From Dechloromonas denitrificans (GTDB taxonomy: Bacteria > Pseudomonadota > Gammaproteobacteria > Burkholderiales > Rhodocyclaceae), in contig NZ_LODL01000019.1 of assembly GCF_001551835.1 (NCBI RefSeq), positions 631,073-671,056 of the forward strand: a DNA stretch of 39,984 nt, given 5' to 3'. Of the stretch, positions 24,197-31,357 are shown piece by piece (the first letter of the stretch is position 1; each line of letters opens with the position of its first letter). The notes under the pieces were generated by a model that was not told where the DNA came from, did not search any database, and saw only the letters and a program-made list of their open reading frames with translations. Position numbers and translations under genes: made by a program.

Positions 24197-24221
24197 ATCG
24201 GCAATCCCCCGAGGAAAAATC

Positions 24222-24247
24222 AAAAGGCCGCGAAATCGCGGCCTTTT
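24222..24247. terminator. Bidirectional terminator between convergent genes
   Basis: A perfect 11-bp stem AAAAGGCCGCG / CGCGGCCTTTT with loop AAAT, with A and T runs on both sides. It would end both the DnrO-like gene and cytochrome c4. Confidence 0.88.
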
Positions 24248-24268
24248 CAATGACAGGATCAGCCCGGT

Positions 24269-24886
24269 TTAATCAAGCGTCGCGATGTACTCGGCGACGG
24301 CGTGGGTTTCCAGTTCGGACAGTTTGGAGGCGATGGTGTGCATCACCGCGTTGTCGTTGGTCCGCTCACGCTTGTTGAACTGCTTCAACTGGTCCTCGAT
24401 GTAACGCGGGTGTTGGCCGGCCAGACGCGGCAGCATCGGTGTGCCGTAGCCCTTGGCACCGTGGCAGCTGGAACAGGCCGGCAGGCCGGAGAACTGGTTG
24501 CCGCGATTGAAGACGAACTTGCCGACGGCCAGCAGTTCGGCATCCTTGGCAGCGCGCGGCTTGGCCGTCTTGTTTTCGAAGAAGGTACCGAGCGCTTTCA
24601 TTTCCGGTGGCGTCAGTTCCTCGGCCTGCGGCTTCATGGTGTCGCTCTTGCGCTTGCCGGATTTGAAATCGCTCAGCTGCTTGGCGATGTATTCGGAATG
24701 CTGGCCGGCCAGGCGCGGGAAGACGGCGCTGGCCGACTCGCCTTCGAGGCCGTGACAGAGAAAGCAGCGACCGGCGACGATTTCTTCGGCCCGGGCCAGA
24801 TCGGCCTTGGCGTCGGCCATCACCGGCATGCTGAAGAGCACGAACAGTGCGCTGGCGCCGAACAGAACGGTTTTCTTGTACCCCAC
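24269..24886 (-). CDS. Diheme cytochrome c4
   Basis: A 205-residue exported protein made of two similar cytochrome domains, with heme motifs CFLCH (about residue 41) and CSSCH (about 138). Each is followed by an FPRLAGQHSEYIAKQL or LPRLAGQHPRYIEDQL segment typical of c4. It carries electrons between the bc1 complex or other donors and terminal oxidases, and could take electrons from Sox or sulfide oxidation. The start is a GTG at 24886, supported by AAAGGGG upstream. It is divergent from the metallo-hydrolase gene across an AT-rich gap. Confidence 0.93.
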   Translation of the reverse strand: MGYKKTVLFGASALFVLFSMPVMADAKADLARAEEIVAGRCFLCHGLEGESASAVFPRLAGQHSEYIAKQLSDFKSGKRKSDTMKPQAEELTPPEMKALGTFFENKTAKPRAAKDAELLAVGKFVFNRGNQFSGLPACSSCHGAKGYGTPMLPRLAGQHPRYIEDQLKQFNKRERTNDNAVMHTIASKLSELETHAVAEYIATLD

Positions 24887-25052
24887 TTGACCACCCCTTT
24901 TTATCAGAAAATATCAATATATTATTAAACAGTAATTCGCTTACACTTGGCTTTCAAATCAACCGGGCGAGCGACGAGCCGCTGCCCCGCGACCAGTGCG
25001 CGCTTGGGCGTAGAGCTTGAAGATTACCCCTAAACCGGGCAAGGAGACACCG

Positions 25053-26063
25053 ATGAACCGCCGCCGATTCCTGCAGGCCAGCGCCGCCTTTTCCGCCCTG
25101 AGCGCCGTCGAGTTTGCGCCGTGGCAAAGCCTCAACGCCTTCGCCAAGGAAGTCGATGAATTCATCCGTGGACCGGCGGTCAAGGACCACCCGCTGCGCC
25201 AGGTCTCGAAACATGTCTGGATGATCTTCTCGCCGGATGGTTTTCCGACCCCGGAAAACCAGGGCATGATGTGCAACATCACCTTCGTCAATACCGCCAA
25301 GGGCCTCGTCGTCGTCGATTCCGGCGCCTCGGTGCAGATTGGCGAAATGGCCATCCGGCAAGTCAGGAAAGCCTTCAAAAAACCCGTCATAGCGATCATC
25401 AACACGCATTACCACGGCGACCACTGGCTGGGTAACCATGCCTTCGTCGAGGCCTACGGCGACAGCCTGCCGCGCTATTCGCACCCGGGCACGATCAAGG
25501 CGGTGCAAGGCGTGCAGGGCAACATGTGGCGGACGCTGATGGAGCAATGGACCAACCAGGCGACCCTCGGCACCCGCGTCGTGCCGCCCAACCTGGCGCT
25601 GGAAAACGGCGCCGAGCTGAAATTCGGCGACGTCACGCTGCGCGTCCATCACTTCGGCACCGTGCATACGCCGTTCGACCTCTGCGTCGAGGTACTGGAA
25701 GACAAGCTGATGCTGGTCGGTGACGTCGCCATGGACCGCCGCATCGCCAACATGGACGACGGCTCCTACCTCGGCACGCTGCAGGCCTACAACCGGCTGG
25801 AAAAGACCGCCAGCACGATCTGGCTGCCCGGCCACGGCGAGCCGGGGGCCAATGTGCTGAAATGGAATCGCGAACTGTTCGAAGGTATCTACCGCCCCTG
25901 CGAGCAGGCGATCAAGGACGGCCTCGGCCTGGAGGAAGCCAAGGCCCTGGTCCTCAAGGATCCGCGTGTCGCCAGCCGGGCGAAAGAGACCAAGGGTTTC
26001 GAGAGCAATATTGGCAAGTATGTCAGCCTGGCCTATCTTGAGGCCGAAGCCGCCGGTTTCTGA
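25053..26063 (+). CDS. Exported metallo-beta-lactamase-fold hydrolase (SoxH-like)
   Basis: A 336-residue protein with a twin-arginine-type leader (MNRRRFLQASAAFSALSAV). The ATG at 25053 has AAGGAG eight bases ahead; the reading frame upstream begins at a TTG without such a site. The zinc motif NTHYHGDHWLGNH (about residues 118-130) gives the HxHxDH centre, and later residues HFGTVHTPFD, LVGDVAMD and LPGHGEPG complete the fold. Relatives are SoxH of Paracoccus and zinc hydrolases linked to quinoprotein systems. The substrate is unknown. A monoheme cytochrome and a thioredoxin-like gene follow closely, as in some sox clusters. Confidence 0.85.
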   Translation: MNRRRFLQASAAFSALSAVEFAPWQSLNAFAKEVDEFIRGPAVKDHPLRQVSKHVWMIFSPDGFPTPENQGMMCNITFVNTAKGLVVVDSGASVQIGEMAIRQVRKAFKKPVIAIINTHYHGDHWLGNHAFVEAYGDSLPRYSHPGTIKAVQGVQGNMWRTLMEQWTNQATLGTRVVPPNLALENGAELKFGDVTLRVHHFGTVHTPFDLCVEVLEDKLMLVGDVAMDRRIANMDDGSYLGTLQAYNRLEKTASTIWLPGHGEPGANVLKWNRELFEGIYRPCEQAIKDGLGLEEAKALVLKDPRVASRAKETKGFESNIGKYVSLAYLEAEAAGF

Positions 26064-26095
26064 ACGCCATACCACGCACTCACCAAGGAGCCGCC

Positions 26096-26407
26096 ATGCG
26101 CCTGCCCATCATCGCCAGCCTCGCCCTGCTCAGCGGCGCCGCCTGGGCCGACGCCCCCTGGGGCAAGGTCGACCTTCCAGCCGGCCAGGCCCTGCACGAA
26201 AAACACTGCACCAGCTGCCATGTCCGGATGTACGGCGGCGACGGCAGCAAGATGTACACCCGCGACGGGCGCATGCTCTCCAACCAGCTGGAACTGCTGC
26301 AACGGGTCGCCGCCTGCAACTCGTCGGTCAATGCCAACCTGTTTCCGGACGAGGAAGCGAATATCGCGGCCTGGCTGAACCAGCGTTATTACCACTTCGA
26401 CAATTGA
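26096..26407 (+). CDS. Small monoheme cytochrome c
   Basis: A 103-residue exported cytochrome: signal peptide MRLPIIASLALLSGAAWA, heme motif CTSCH (about residue 38), then RMYGGDGSKMYTRDGRM, with methionine candidates for the sixth ligand, and a C-terminal helix IAAWLNQRYYHF. AAGGAG precedes the start. It lies 32 bases after the metallo-hydrolase gene and one base before the thioredoxin-like gene. It probably acts as electron carrier for this cassette. It is unlike the class I cytochrome beside fccB in its loop sequence. Confidence 0.85.
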   Translation: MRLPIIASLALLSGAAWADAPWGKVDLPAGQALHEKHCTSCHVRMYGGDGSKMYTRDGRMLSNQLELLQRVAACNSSVNANLFPDEEANIAAWLNQRYYHFDN

Positions 26408-26408
26408 G

Positions 26409-26912
26409 ATGCGCCCTTTGAAGGAAAGCCTGGCCGGCCTGGCACTCGCCGCCCTGTTGATGCTCGGCGCCGCCCCGGCCCGGAGCACCGATCTGCCACC
26501 GGCCGCCGACCTGCGCGCCGAGGCCGACCTGCGCGCCGAGGCCGAACAGGCTCGCCGCCAGGGCGGCCCGCTGATCGTCATCTACAGCCGGCGGGACTGC
26601 AAATACTGCGAAACGGTCAAGCGCGACTATCTGCAACCGCTGACCGCCAACCCGCGTTATCGCCAACAGGTGCTGGTCCGCCAGATCAACCAGGACAGCG
26701 CGGCGCCGCTCACCGATTTCCGCGGCCAGCCGAGCAGCCACGCCCGCTTTGCGGCGGACGAAAAGATCAAGCTGGTGCCGGTCGTCGCCTTTTACGGCCC
26801 GAACGGCCGGCGCCTGGCCGAGCCGATTGTCGGGGCACGACTGCCCGATTTCTATCAGGGCTATCTCGAAGAGGCCATCGAGCAATCGATCGGCGCCCTG
26901 CAGGCGCGCTAG
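26409..26912 (+). CDS. Exported thioredoxin-like protein (SoxW-like)
   Basis: A 167-residue protein: a signal peptide (LAGLALAALLMLGAAPARS), then a thioredoxin fold with the active-site motif CKYC in VIYSRRDCKYCETVKRDY (about residues 55-72) and the cis-proline region LVPVVAFYGPNG. Such proteins reduce disulfides or handle thiols in the periplasm; SoxW is the relative in sox clusters. The N-terminus of the mature part has a duplicated LRAEAD segment from an 18-bp tandem repeat. It starts one base after the cytochrome stop and closes the three-gene cassette. Confidence 0.85.
   Translation: MRPLKESLAGLALAALLMLGAAPARSTDLPPAADLRAEADLRAEAEQARRQGGPLIVIYSRRDCKYCETVKRDYLQPLTANPRYRQQVLVRQINQDSAAPLTDFRGQPSSHARFAADEKIKLVPVVAFYGPNGRRLAEPIVGARLPDFYQGYLEEAIEQSIGALQAR
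26508..26543 (+). repeat. 18-bp tandem duplication in the thioredoxin-like gene
   Basis: GACCTGCGCGCCGAGGCC occurs twice without change, adding six in-frame residues (DLRAEA) to the linker after the signal peptide. It looks like a recent slippage event. Confidence 0.9.
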
Positions 26913-26930
26913 GGAGACGCAGAAATATTC

Positions 26931-26997
26931 GTCATCCCCGCGCAGGCGGGGATCCAGTTGATTGATTATTCTGGATTCCCGCCTGAGCGGGAATGAC
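26931..26997. repeat. Double-palindrome dispersed repeat, copy C
   Basis: Arms at 26931-26957 (GTCATCCCCGC..) and 26971-26997 (CTGGATTCCCGC..GGGAATGAC). It follows the thioredoxin-like gene and lies between it and the convergent Ppx/GppA-like gene. Confidence 0.88.
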
Positions 26998-27041
26998 TGG
27001 CTTGTTTTTTCTAACCAGACACCCGGTTTACGCCAATTGCT

Positions 27042-27072
27042 GCGGTCGACCGGGTAAAAAAAGGCATTTTCC
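27042..27072 (+). repeat. 30-bp dispersed motif, non-coding copy d
   Basis: An exact GCGGTCGAC, an A7 stretch one base longer than usual, then GGCATTTTCC. It lies between genes, so coding for a signal peptide cannot explain its conservation. Confidence 0.55.
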
Positions 27073-27081
27073 GGCGCCCGC

Positions 27082-28170
27082 TCAGGGACAACTCGCCGGG
27101 TCGCTGGCGTAGGCCTCCAGCCCGAGATCACGCAGGCGGTCGAGGTAGCAGCCGTAGTGGCCGGCCCAGTCGAACAAGCGGTCGTCAGCGAGCAGGCCGG
27201 GCAGATTGGTCAGATCGAGTTCGGCGACCTGCAATTCGTCGCCGCCGGTCGCCTGCAACAGACCTTCAACGAGCAGCATGTCGGACAGCAGATAGGCGAC
27301 ATAAGCGGCCGGGCTGCCTACCGCGGCTGCGGTTTCTGCCTGCGTCAGGTTGGCGATCCGCTCGATCGCCCGGCTCAGCGCTGCCCGCCGGAAACCGGTT
27401 GTCTCGGCCCCCTCCCCGGCCAAACGGGCAACGGCCGGCGCCACACCGCGACTGACCGGGCGGCTGATCGCTGTCATCGTCACCGTTTCCGGCAGGGCCG
27501 GGGCGACGCCGGCCAGTTTTTCCCGGAGCAGGCCGCGGGCGATGGCGAGTTCCTCGCCGGTCATCGGCTGCAGCGTGCACGGGGCGCTTTCCGAGTTGCG
27601 GATTTCCTGGCACAGGTAGCGCTGGACGACCTTCTGGCCGAGCGGCTCGCCGTAGGCCGTGCGCTCGCCGGCGACCTGCAGGCTACCGCCGCCGATGTCG
27701 AGGACGTGGCTGGTGCTCAGCTTGTCGCCGAGCAGTTGGCGGGCGCCGAGGTAGCCGTAGGCACCTTCACGCAATTGCGGCAGGACCAGCAGCGCGACGC
27801 CGCTCTCGTCGTGGATGCGGCGCAGCGCCGCGGCCAGTTGGCCGGCATCCTGTTGCAGGGCGAGGCGCCAGGCGGAAAAACCGCCGGCGGCGCGCCGGCA
27901 GTCGTCGCCGAAGCCGGCCTGGACCGACAGTTCGCGCAGCGCCTTGATGGTCGGCGCCAGCGTTTCTTCAAGACCGCGCCCGGCCCACAGCGGGCCGAGG
28001 TAGTCGATGTCGGCCCGGCGGGTCGCCGGGCTGCTTGAAGCACCGGCACGGATGCCGGAAGAGCCCATGTCGAAAGCGACCCGGCATTCGGCGAACGCTG
28101 CGGTCGACGCGGCAAAAAGGGCAAAAACCAGCCCGGCGGCAATGGCGTGACGACGGGCTGTCTGCATCAT
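27082..28170 (-). CDS. Exported Ppx/GppA-like phosphatase
   Basis: A 362-residue protein. I chose the ATG at 28170 (MMQTARRHAIAAGLVFALFAAS); a longer reading to 28317 runs across the neighbouring gene. After this clear signal peptide comes an actin-like ATPase-fold protein of the Ppx/GppA kind, with the phosphate motifs VAFDMGSSGIRAG (about residues 30-42) and LDIGGGSLQVAG (about 175-186). A glutamate in LREGAYGYLGA lies where the family has acidic catalytic residues. Six cysteines in the mature part could form disulfides, which suits the periplasm. Family members known to me are cytoplasmic and hydrolyse polyphosphate or pppGpp. It overlaps the DUF4337 stop. Confidence 0.75.
   Translation of the reverse strand: MMQTARRHAIAAGLVFALFAASTAAFAECRVAFDMGSSGIRAGASSSPATRRADIDYLGPLWAGRGLEETLAPTIKALRELSVQAGFGDDCRRAAGGFSAWRLALQQDAGQLAAALRRIHDESGVALLVLPQLREGAYGYLGARQLLGDKLSTSHVLDIGGGSLQVAGERTAYGEPLGQKVVQRYLCQEIRNSESAPCTLQPMTGEELAIARGLLREKLAGVAPALPETVTMTAISRPVSRGVAPAVARLAGEGAETTGFRRAALSRAIERIANLTQAETAAAVGSPAAYVAYLLSDMLLVEGLLQATGGDELQVAELDLTNLPGLLADDRLFDWAGHYGCYLDRLRDLGLEAYASDPASCP
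28100..28129 (+). repeat. 30-bp dispersed motif, copy c (best match)
   Basis: GCGGTCGAC, then 11 bases with CAAAAAG, then GGCAAAAACC. It lies in the signal-peptide code of the Ppx/GppA-like gene (gene on the - strand). I use it as the reference copy. Confidence 0.78.
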
Positions 28171-28745
28171 CAAAGGTGCAGGTAGCCCATGACGCCGACC
28201 GCCAAGCCGAGGCCGGTGGCGCCGAACACCGCGCCGAGCAGCCAGCGCTTGCGGGTGAGCAGCGTGATCGCCGACAGCGCGATGGCAATCTGCAACAGCG
28301 TCGTCGCCAGCGCCCAACGTTCATGAACGTGCATTTCGGCCTCGCTCTTCTGGTCGGCCGCTTTCGATTCGGCTTCGAGCTTGTCGGCCTCGGCCTTGAT
28401 CTCTTCCTTTTCCTTCTTGTAGCGCTCGACCGACTGCTTGAACTTGTCCTGCGCCTCGCCGCTGGTCAGCGTCACCGACAGCTCGGCCAGATTCTGCTTG
28501 TTGCTCTTGGCCTGGTAGTAGTTCCACTGGTTCGAGGCCGAGGTCTTCTGGATGGCCGCTTCGTTCTTGTAGAGCAGCGCCGCGTTCTGCGAATGACCGC
28601 CCATGTAGCCGAAGATGGCGCCGACCGTGGACAGCACCGCCGTCAGTACCGCCAGGCGGGAGGTGAATTGGTCGCCGCCGTGCTGGGCGACGTGCTCGAC
28701 TTCATGATCGTGCGGACCGTGTACGTGAAAGCCATGACCGGACAT
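28170..28745 (-). CDS. DUF4337-family membrane protein
   Basis: A 191-residue protein. A His-rich cytoplasmic N-terminus (GHGFHVHGPHDHEVEHV) is followed by one transmembrane segment (AVLTAVLSTVGAIFGYMGG), then SQNAALLYKNEAA..SNQWNYYQAKSNKQ, a long charged coiled-coil (about 105-140), and two C-terminal transmembrane helices. This is the layout of DUF4337 proteins, whose function is not known. The stop overlaps the start of the Ppx/GppA-like gene, so the two are cotranscribed and probably act together. The His-rich tail could bind a metal. Confidence 0.85.
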   Translation of the reverse strand: MSGHGFHVHGPHDHEVEHVAQHGGDQFTSRLAVLTAVLSTVGAIFGYMGGHSQNAALLYKNEAAIQKTSASNQWNYYQAKSNKQNLAELSVTLTSGEAQDKFKQSVERYKKEKEEIKAEADKLEAESKAADQKSEAEMHVHERWALATTLLQIAIALSAITLLTRKRWLLGAVFGATGLGLAVGVMGYLHL

Positions 28746-28836
28746 TGTTTTAATTCCTTTATTTCTCTGGGGTTGAAACGAACAGGGCGCATTCTAGCGC
28801 TGTCGGCCGGATTTTTCAGGAAGCCCACAAATGCTA

Positions 28837-28882
28837 TTGACAGTCATTCTCATTTCTATACAATGAGATTCATTCGCATTGA
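28837..28882 (+). promoter_or_regulatory. Consensus promoter with Fur-box-like repeat ahead of bfd
   Basis: TTGACA (28837-28842) and TACAAT (28859-28864) are 16 bases apart, the best promoter in the window. A perfect inverted repeat TCTCATT-N7-AATGAGA (28848-28868) overlaps the -10, and ATTCATTCGCATT follows. These resemble Fur-box hexamers. Repression by Fur with iron is inferred from this and the genes downstream. Confidence 0.75.
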
Positions 28883-28907
28883 ACACCCAAATCCAGGGAG
28901 ATCATTC

Positions 28908-29111
28908 ATGTATGTCTGTGTTTGCCAGGCCGTAACCGACCGCCAGATTCGCGAAGCCGCGCAAGGCGGGGCGCGTACCCTGAAAGACCTGCGCCGCGAC
29001 CTCGGCGTCACCCGCGACTGCGGACGCTGCGCCTCCTGCGCCCACGAATGCCTGCAGGAAGCCAACGCCGGCCTGGGCAAACCGGGCAAGGTTCTGCGCA
29101 AGGCGGCCTGA
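28908..29111 (+). CDS. bfd: Bacterioferritin-associated ferredoxin
   Basis: A 67-residue protein with the four cysteine ligands of a 2Fe-2S cluster in Bfd spacing: C4 and C6 (MYVCVCQAVT) and C38 and C41 (DCGRC), followed by CASCAHECLQEA. Bfd gives electrons to bacterioferritin heme and so releases stored iron when iron is scarce. AGGGAG precedes the start by seven bases. It lies under the Fur-type promoter and ahead of the TonB-dependent receptor. Its target is probably the mixed bacterioferritin encoded at 7.7-8.7 kb, with the heme-type subunit as docking partner. Confidence 0.95.
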   Translation: MYVCVCQAVTDRQIREAAQGGARTLKDLRRDLGVTRDCGRCASCAHECLQEANAGLGKPGKVLRKAA

Positions 29112-29214
29112 TCCCCGCCGCTTTCCTCCTTTCACCGATTACCAACCAGCCTTAGCCAGCCACCCACGGAATTCCCAGGCAGCCAGCCGACAGCACCACC
29201 GGGAGTTCCTGATC

Positions 29215-31350
29215 TTGTTCCAGCCAGCCCTGCCGACGGCTTTCCGTCGCCGCCCCCTCGTTCTCGTCATCGCCGCGCTCTGCGCCGCCCCCTGCCTGGC
29301 CGCCGAAACGCCCGCCACCGAAGAACAGAGTCTCGCCGCCGTCACCGTCACCGGCAACGCCGAGTACGCACCGAGTACCGAAAAAACCGGCCTCTACACC
29401 ACCCGCAAGAGCGCCTCGGCCACCGGCCTCAGCCTGTCGCTGCGCGAAACGCCGCAAACCGTCTCGGTCGTCACCCGGACGCAAATGGACGATTTCCGGC
29501 TGACCAGCGTCAACGACGTGCTCGCCGCCACCTCCGGCGTCACCGTCGAAAAGGTCGAAACCGACCGCACCTACTACACGGCGCGCGGCTTCGACATCAC
29601 CAATTTCCAGACCGACGGGATCGGCCAGCCTTTCGCCCACGGCAACGTCAATGGCGACATCGACACCGCCATCTACGACCGGGTCGATGCGGTGTACGGC
29701 GCCAACGGCCTGATTTCGGCGACCGGCTTTCCGTCGGCGACGATCAATTTCATCCGCAAGCGGCCGACCGCCGATTTTGCCGCCAGCGCCGGGTTGACCG
29801 CCGGGTCGTGGGACAAGTACCGGCTCGACGGCGACGTTTCCGGCAAGCTGATCGACTCCGGCCATGTTCGTGGCCGCCTCGTCGTCGCCCGCCAGGAGGC
29901 CGACTCCTATCTCGACCGCTACGGCCACGACAAGTCGGTGTTCTACGGCGTCGTCGAGGCCGACCTCGGCGAATCCACGCTGCTCACCGTCGGCCACAAC
30001 CAGCAGCGCAACAAGGCGCAGAGTCCGCTGTGGGGCGCCCTGCCGATGCTCTATTCGAACGGCCAGCCGACCAATTACGACCGCTCGACCAGCACTTCGA
30101 CCGACTGGGCCTACTGGAACACGACGACGAAGAGCAGCTTCGCCGAACTGAGCCACCAGTTCAACGAAGACTGGAGCGCCAAGGCCGTGCTGACGCGTAC
30201 CGACTACACGCACGAGAGCACGCTGATGTACGTCTACGGCACGCCCAGCCAGAGCACCGGCCTCGGCCTCTACAGCTACCCGTCGCAGTACGCGATGGAC
30301 AACCGGCAGACCCAGGCCGACCTCGCCGCCACCGGCAAGTTCGCGCTGTTCGGCCGTAAACATGAGCTGACCTTCGGTGCCAACTGGTCGAAATCGGTGC
30401 TCGACGACGTTTCGTACTACGGCCGGGGCATCGGCACCGCCCTGCCGGCGCTGGAAAACTGGACCGGCAACTACGCCATGCCGGCCTTCGACGCCTCGAC
30501 CGACGGCAGCCACTTCACCTACCGGCAACAAAGCGCCTACGCCGCTGCCCGCATCAACCTGAGCGACGAGCTCAAGCTGATCACCGGCGCCCGCGCCACC
30601 AAGGCCGAGAGCGAAGGCACCGCCTACGGCGTCAACCGGCAGAGCGAGGCCAGCGACCTGACGCCCTACGCCGGGCTGATCTACGACCTGACGCGCCACC
30701 TGTCGCTGTACGGCAGCACCACCGAGATCTTCACGCCGCAATACCAGACCGACGCCACCGGCAATGCGCTGCAGCCGGTCGAAGGGCGCAGCCACGAGGT
30801 CGGCCTGAAAGGCGAGTTCTTCGACAAGAAGCTGAACGCCTCGCTCGCCCTGTTCAAGAGCGAGCAGCGCAATCTCGCCGAATCGGCCGGCTATATCGGC
30901 GCCAAGGCTTATTACAAGGGCCTCGACGCCAAGTCCAAGGGCTTCCAGATCGACCTTTCCGGCCAGCTGACGCCGCGCCTGCAGGCCAGCCTCGGCTACA
31001 CGCAAATATCGATTCACGACGACGCCGGCCAGGATGTCCGCAGCTACGCGCCACGCCGCCTGCTGCGCGCCTCGACCACCTACCGCGTGCCGGGCGTCGA
31101 GCAACTGAAGGTCGGCGCCAACCTGAGCTGGCAGAGCGATACCTACCGCGACACCAGCTACGGCGAGATCCGCCAGTCGGCCTACACCCTGGTCAACCTG
31201 ATGGCGCGCTACGACATCGACCAGCAGTGGAGCGTCAGCGCCAACCTGAACAACGTCAGCGACGAGAAGTACATCGCCAGCCTGTACTGGGACCAGGCCT
31301 ATTACGCCGCGCCGCGCAACGCCAGTGTCGCGCTGAACTGGAAGTACTGA
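29215..31350 (+). CDS. TonB-dependent siderophore receptor
   Basis: A 711-residue outer-membrane protein starting at a TTG with GGGAG nine bases ahead; no ATG fits the signal peptide (RRRPLVLVIAALCAAPCLAA). After a TonB-box-like region (LAAVTVTGNAEY) come the plug (RETPQTVSVVTRTQMDDF, GVTVEKVETDRTYYTARGF, VDAVYGANGLISATGFPSAT) and a 22-strand barrel ending in NASVALNWKY with a final aromatic. The sequence resembles FpvA/FhuE-type ferric-siderophore receptors. It has no N-terminal signalling (STN) domain. It would take up a ferric siderophore using ExbBD-TonB energy. The ligand is unknown, and no siderophore synthesis genes are visible. Confidence 0.93.
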   Translation: MFQPALPTAFRRRPLVLVIAALCAAPCLAAETPATEEQSLAAVTVTGNAEYAPSTEKTGLYTTRKSASATGLSLSLRETPQTVSVVTRTQMDDFRLTSVNDVLAATSGVTVEKVETDRTYYTARGFDITNFQTDGIGQPFAHGNVNGDIDTAIYDRVDAVYGANGLISATGFPSATINFIRKRPTADFAASAGLTAGSWDKYRLDGDVSGKLIDSGHVRGRLVVARQEADSYLDRYGHDKSVFYGVVEADLGESTLLTVGHNQQRNKAQSPLWGALPMLYSNGQPTNYDRSTSTSTDWAYWNTTTKSSFAELSHQFNEDWSAKAVLTRTDYTHESTLMYVYGTPSQSTGLGLYSYPSQYAMDNRQTQADLAATGKFALFGRKHELTFGANWSKSVLDDVSYYGRGIGTALPALENWTGNYAMPAFDASTDGSHFTYRQQSAYAAARINLSDELKLITGARATKAESEGTAYGVNRQSEASDLTPYAGLIYDLTRHLSLYGSTTEIFTPQYQTDATGNALQPVEGRSHEVGLKGEFFDKKLNASLALFKSEQRNLAESAGYIGAKAYYKGLDAKSKGFQIDLSGQLTPRLQASLGYTQISIHDDAGQDVRSYAPRRLLRASTTYRVPGVEQLKVGANLSWQSDTYRDTSYGEIRQSAYTLVNLMARYDIDQQWSVSANLNNVSDEKYIASLYWDQAYYAAPRNASVALNWKY

Positions 31351-31357
31351 GGCCGCC

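Noticed and set aside
13828..26997. CRISPR-like array from the GC-rich palindromic repeats
   Set aside because: The copies are kilobases apart, lie singly between genes and have no regular spacers or cas genes.
28035..28907. Long + strand extension ahead of bfd
   Set aside because: It is antisense to the Ppx-like and DUF4337 genes. Bfd is complete from 28908 with its own Shine-Dalgarno and promoter.
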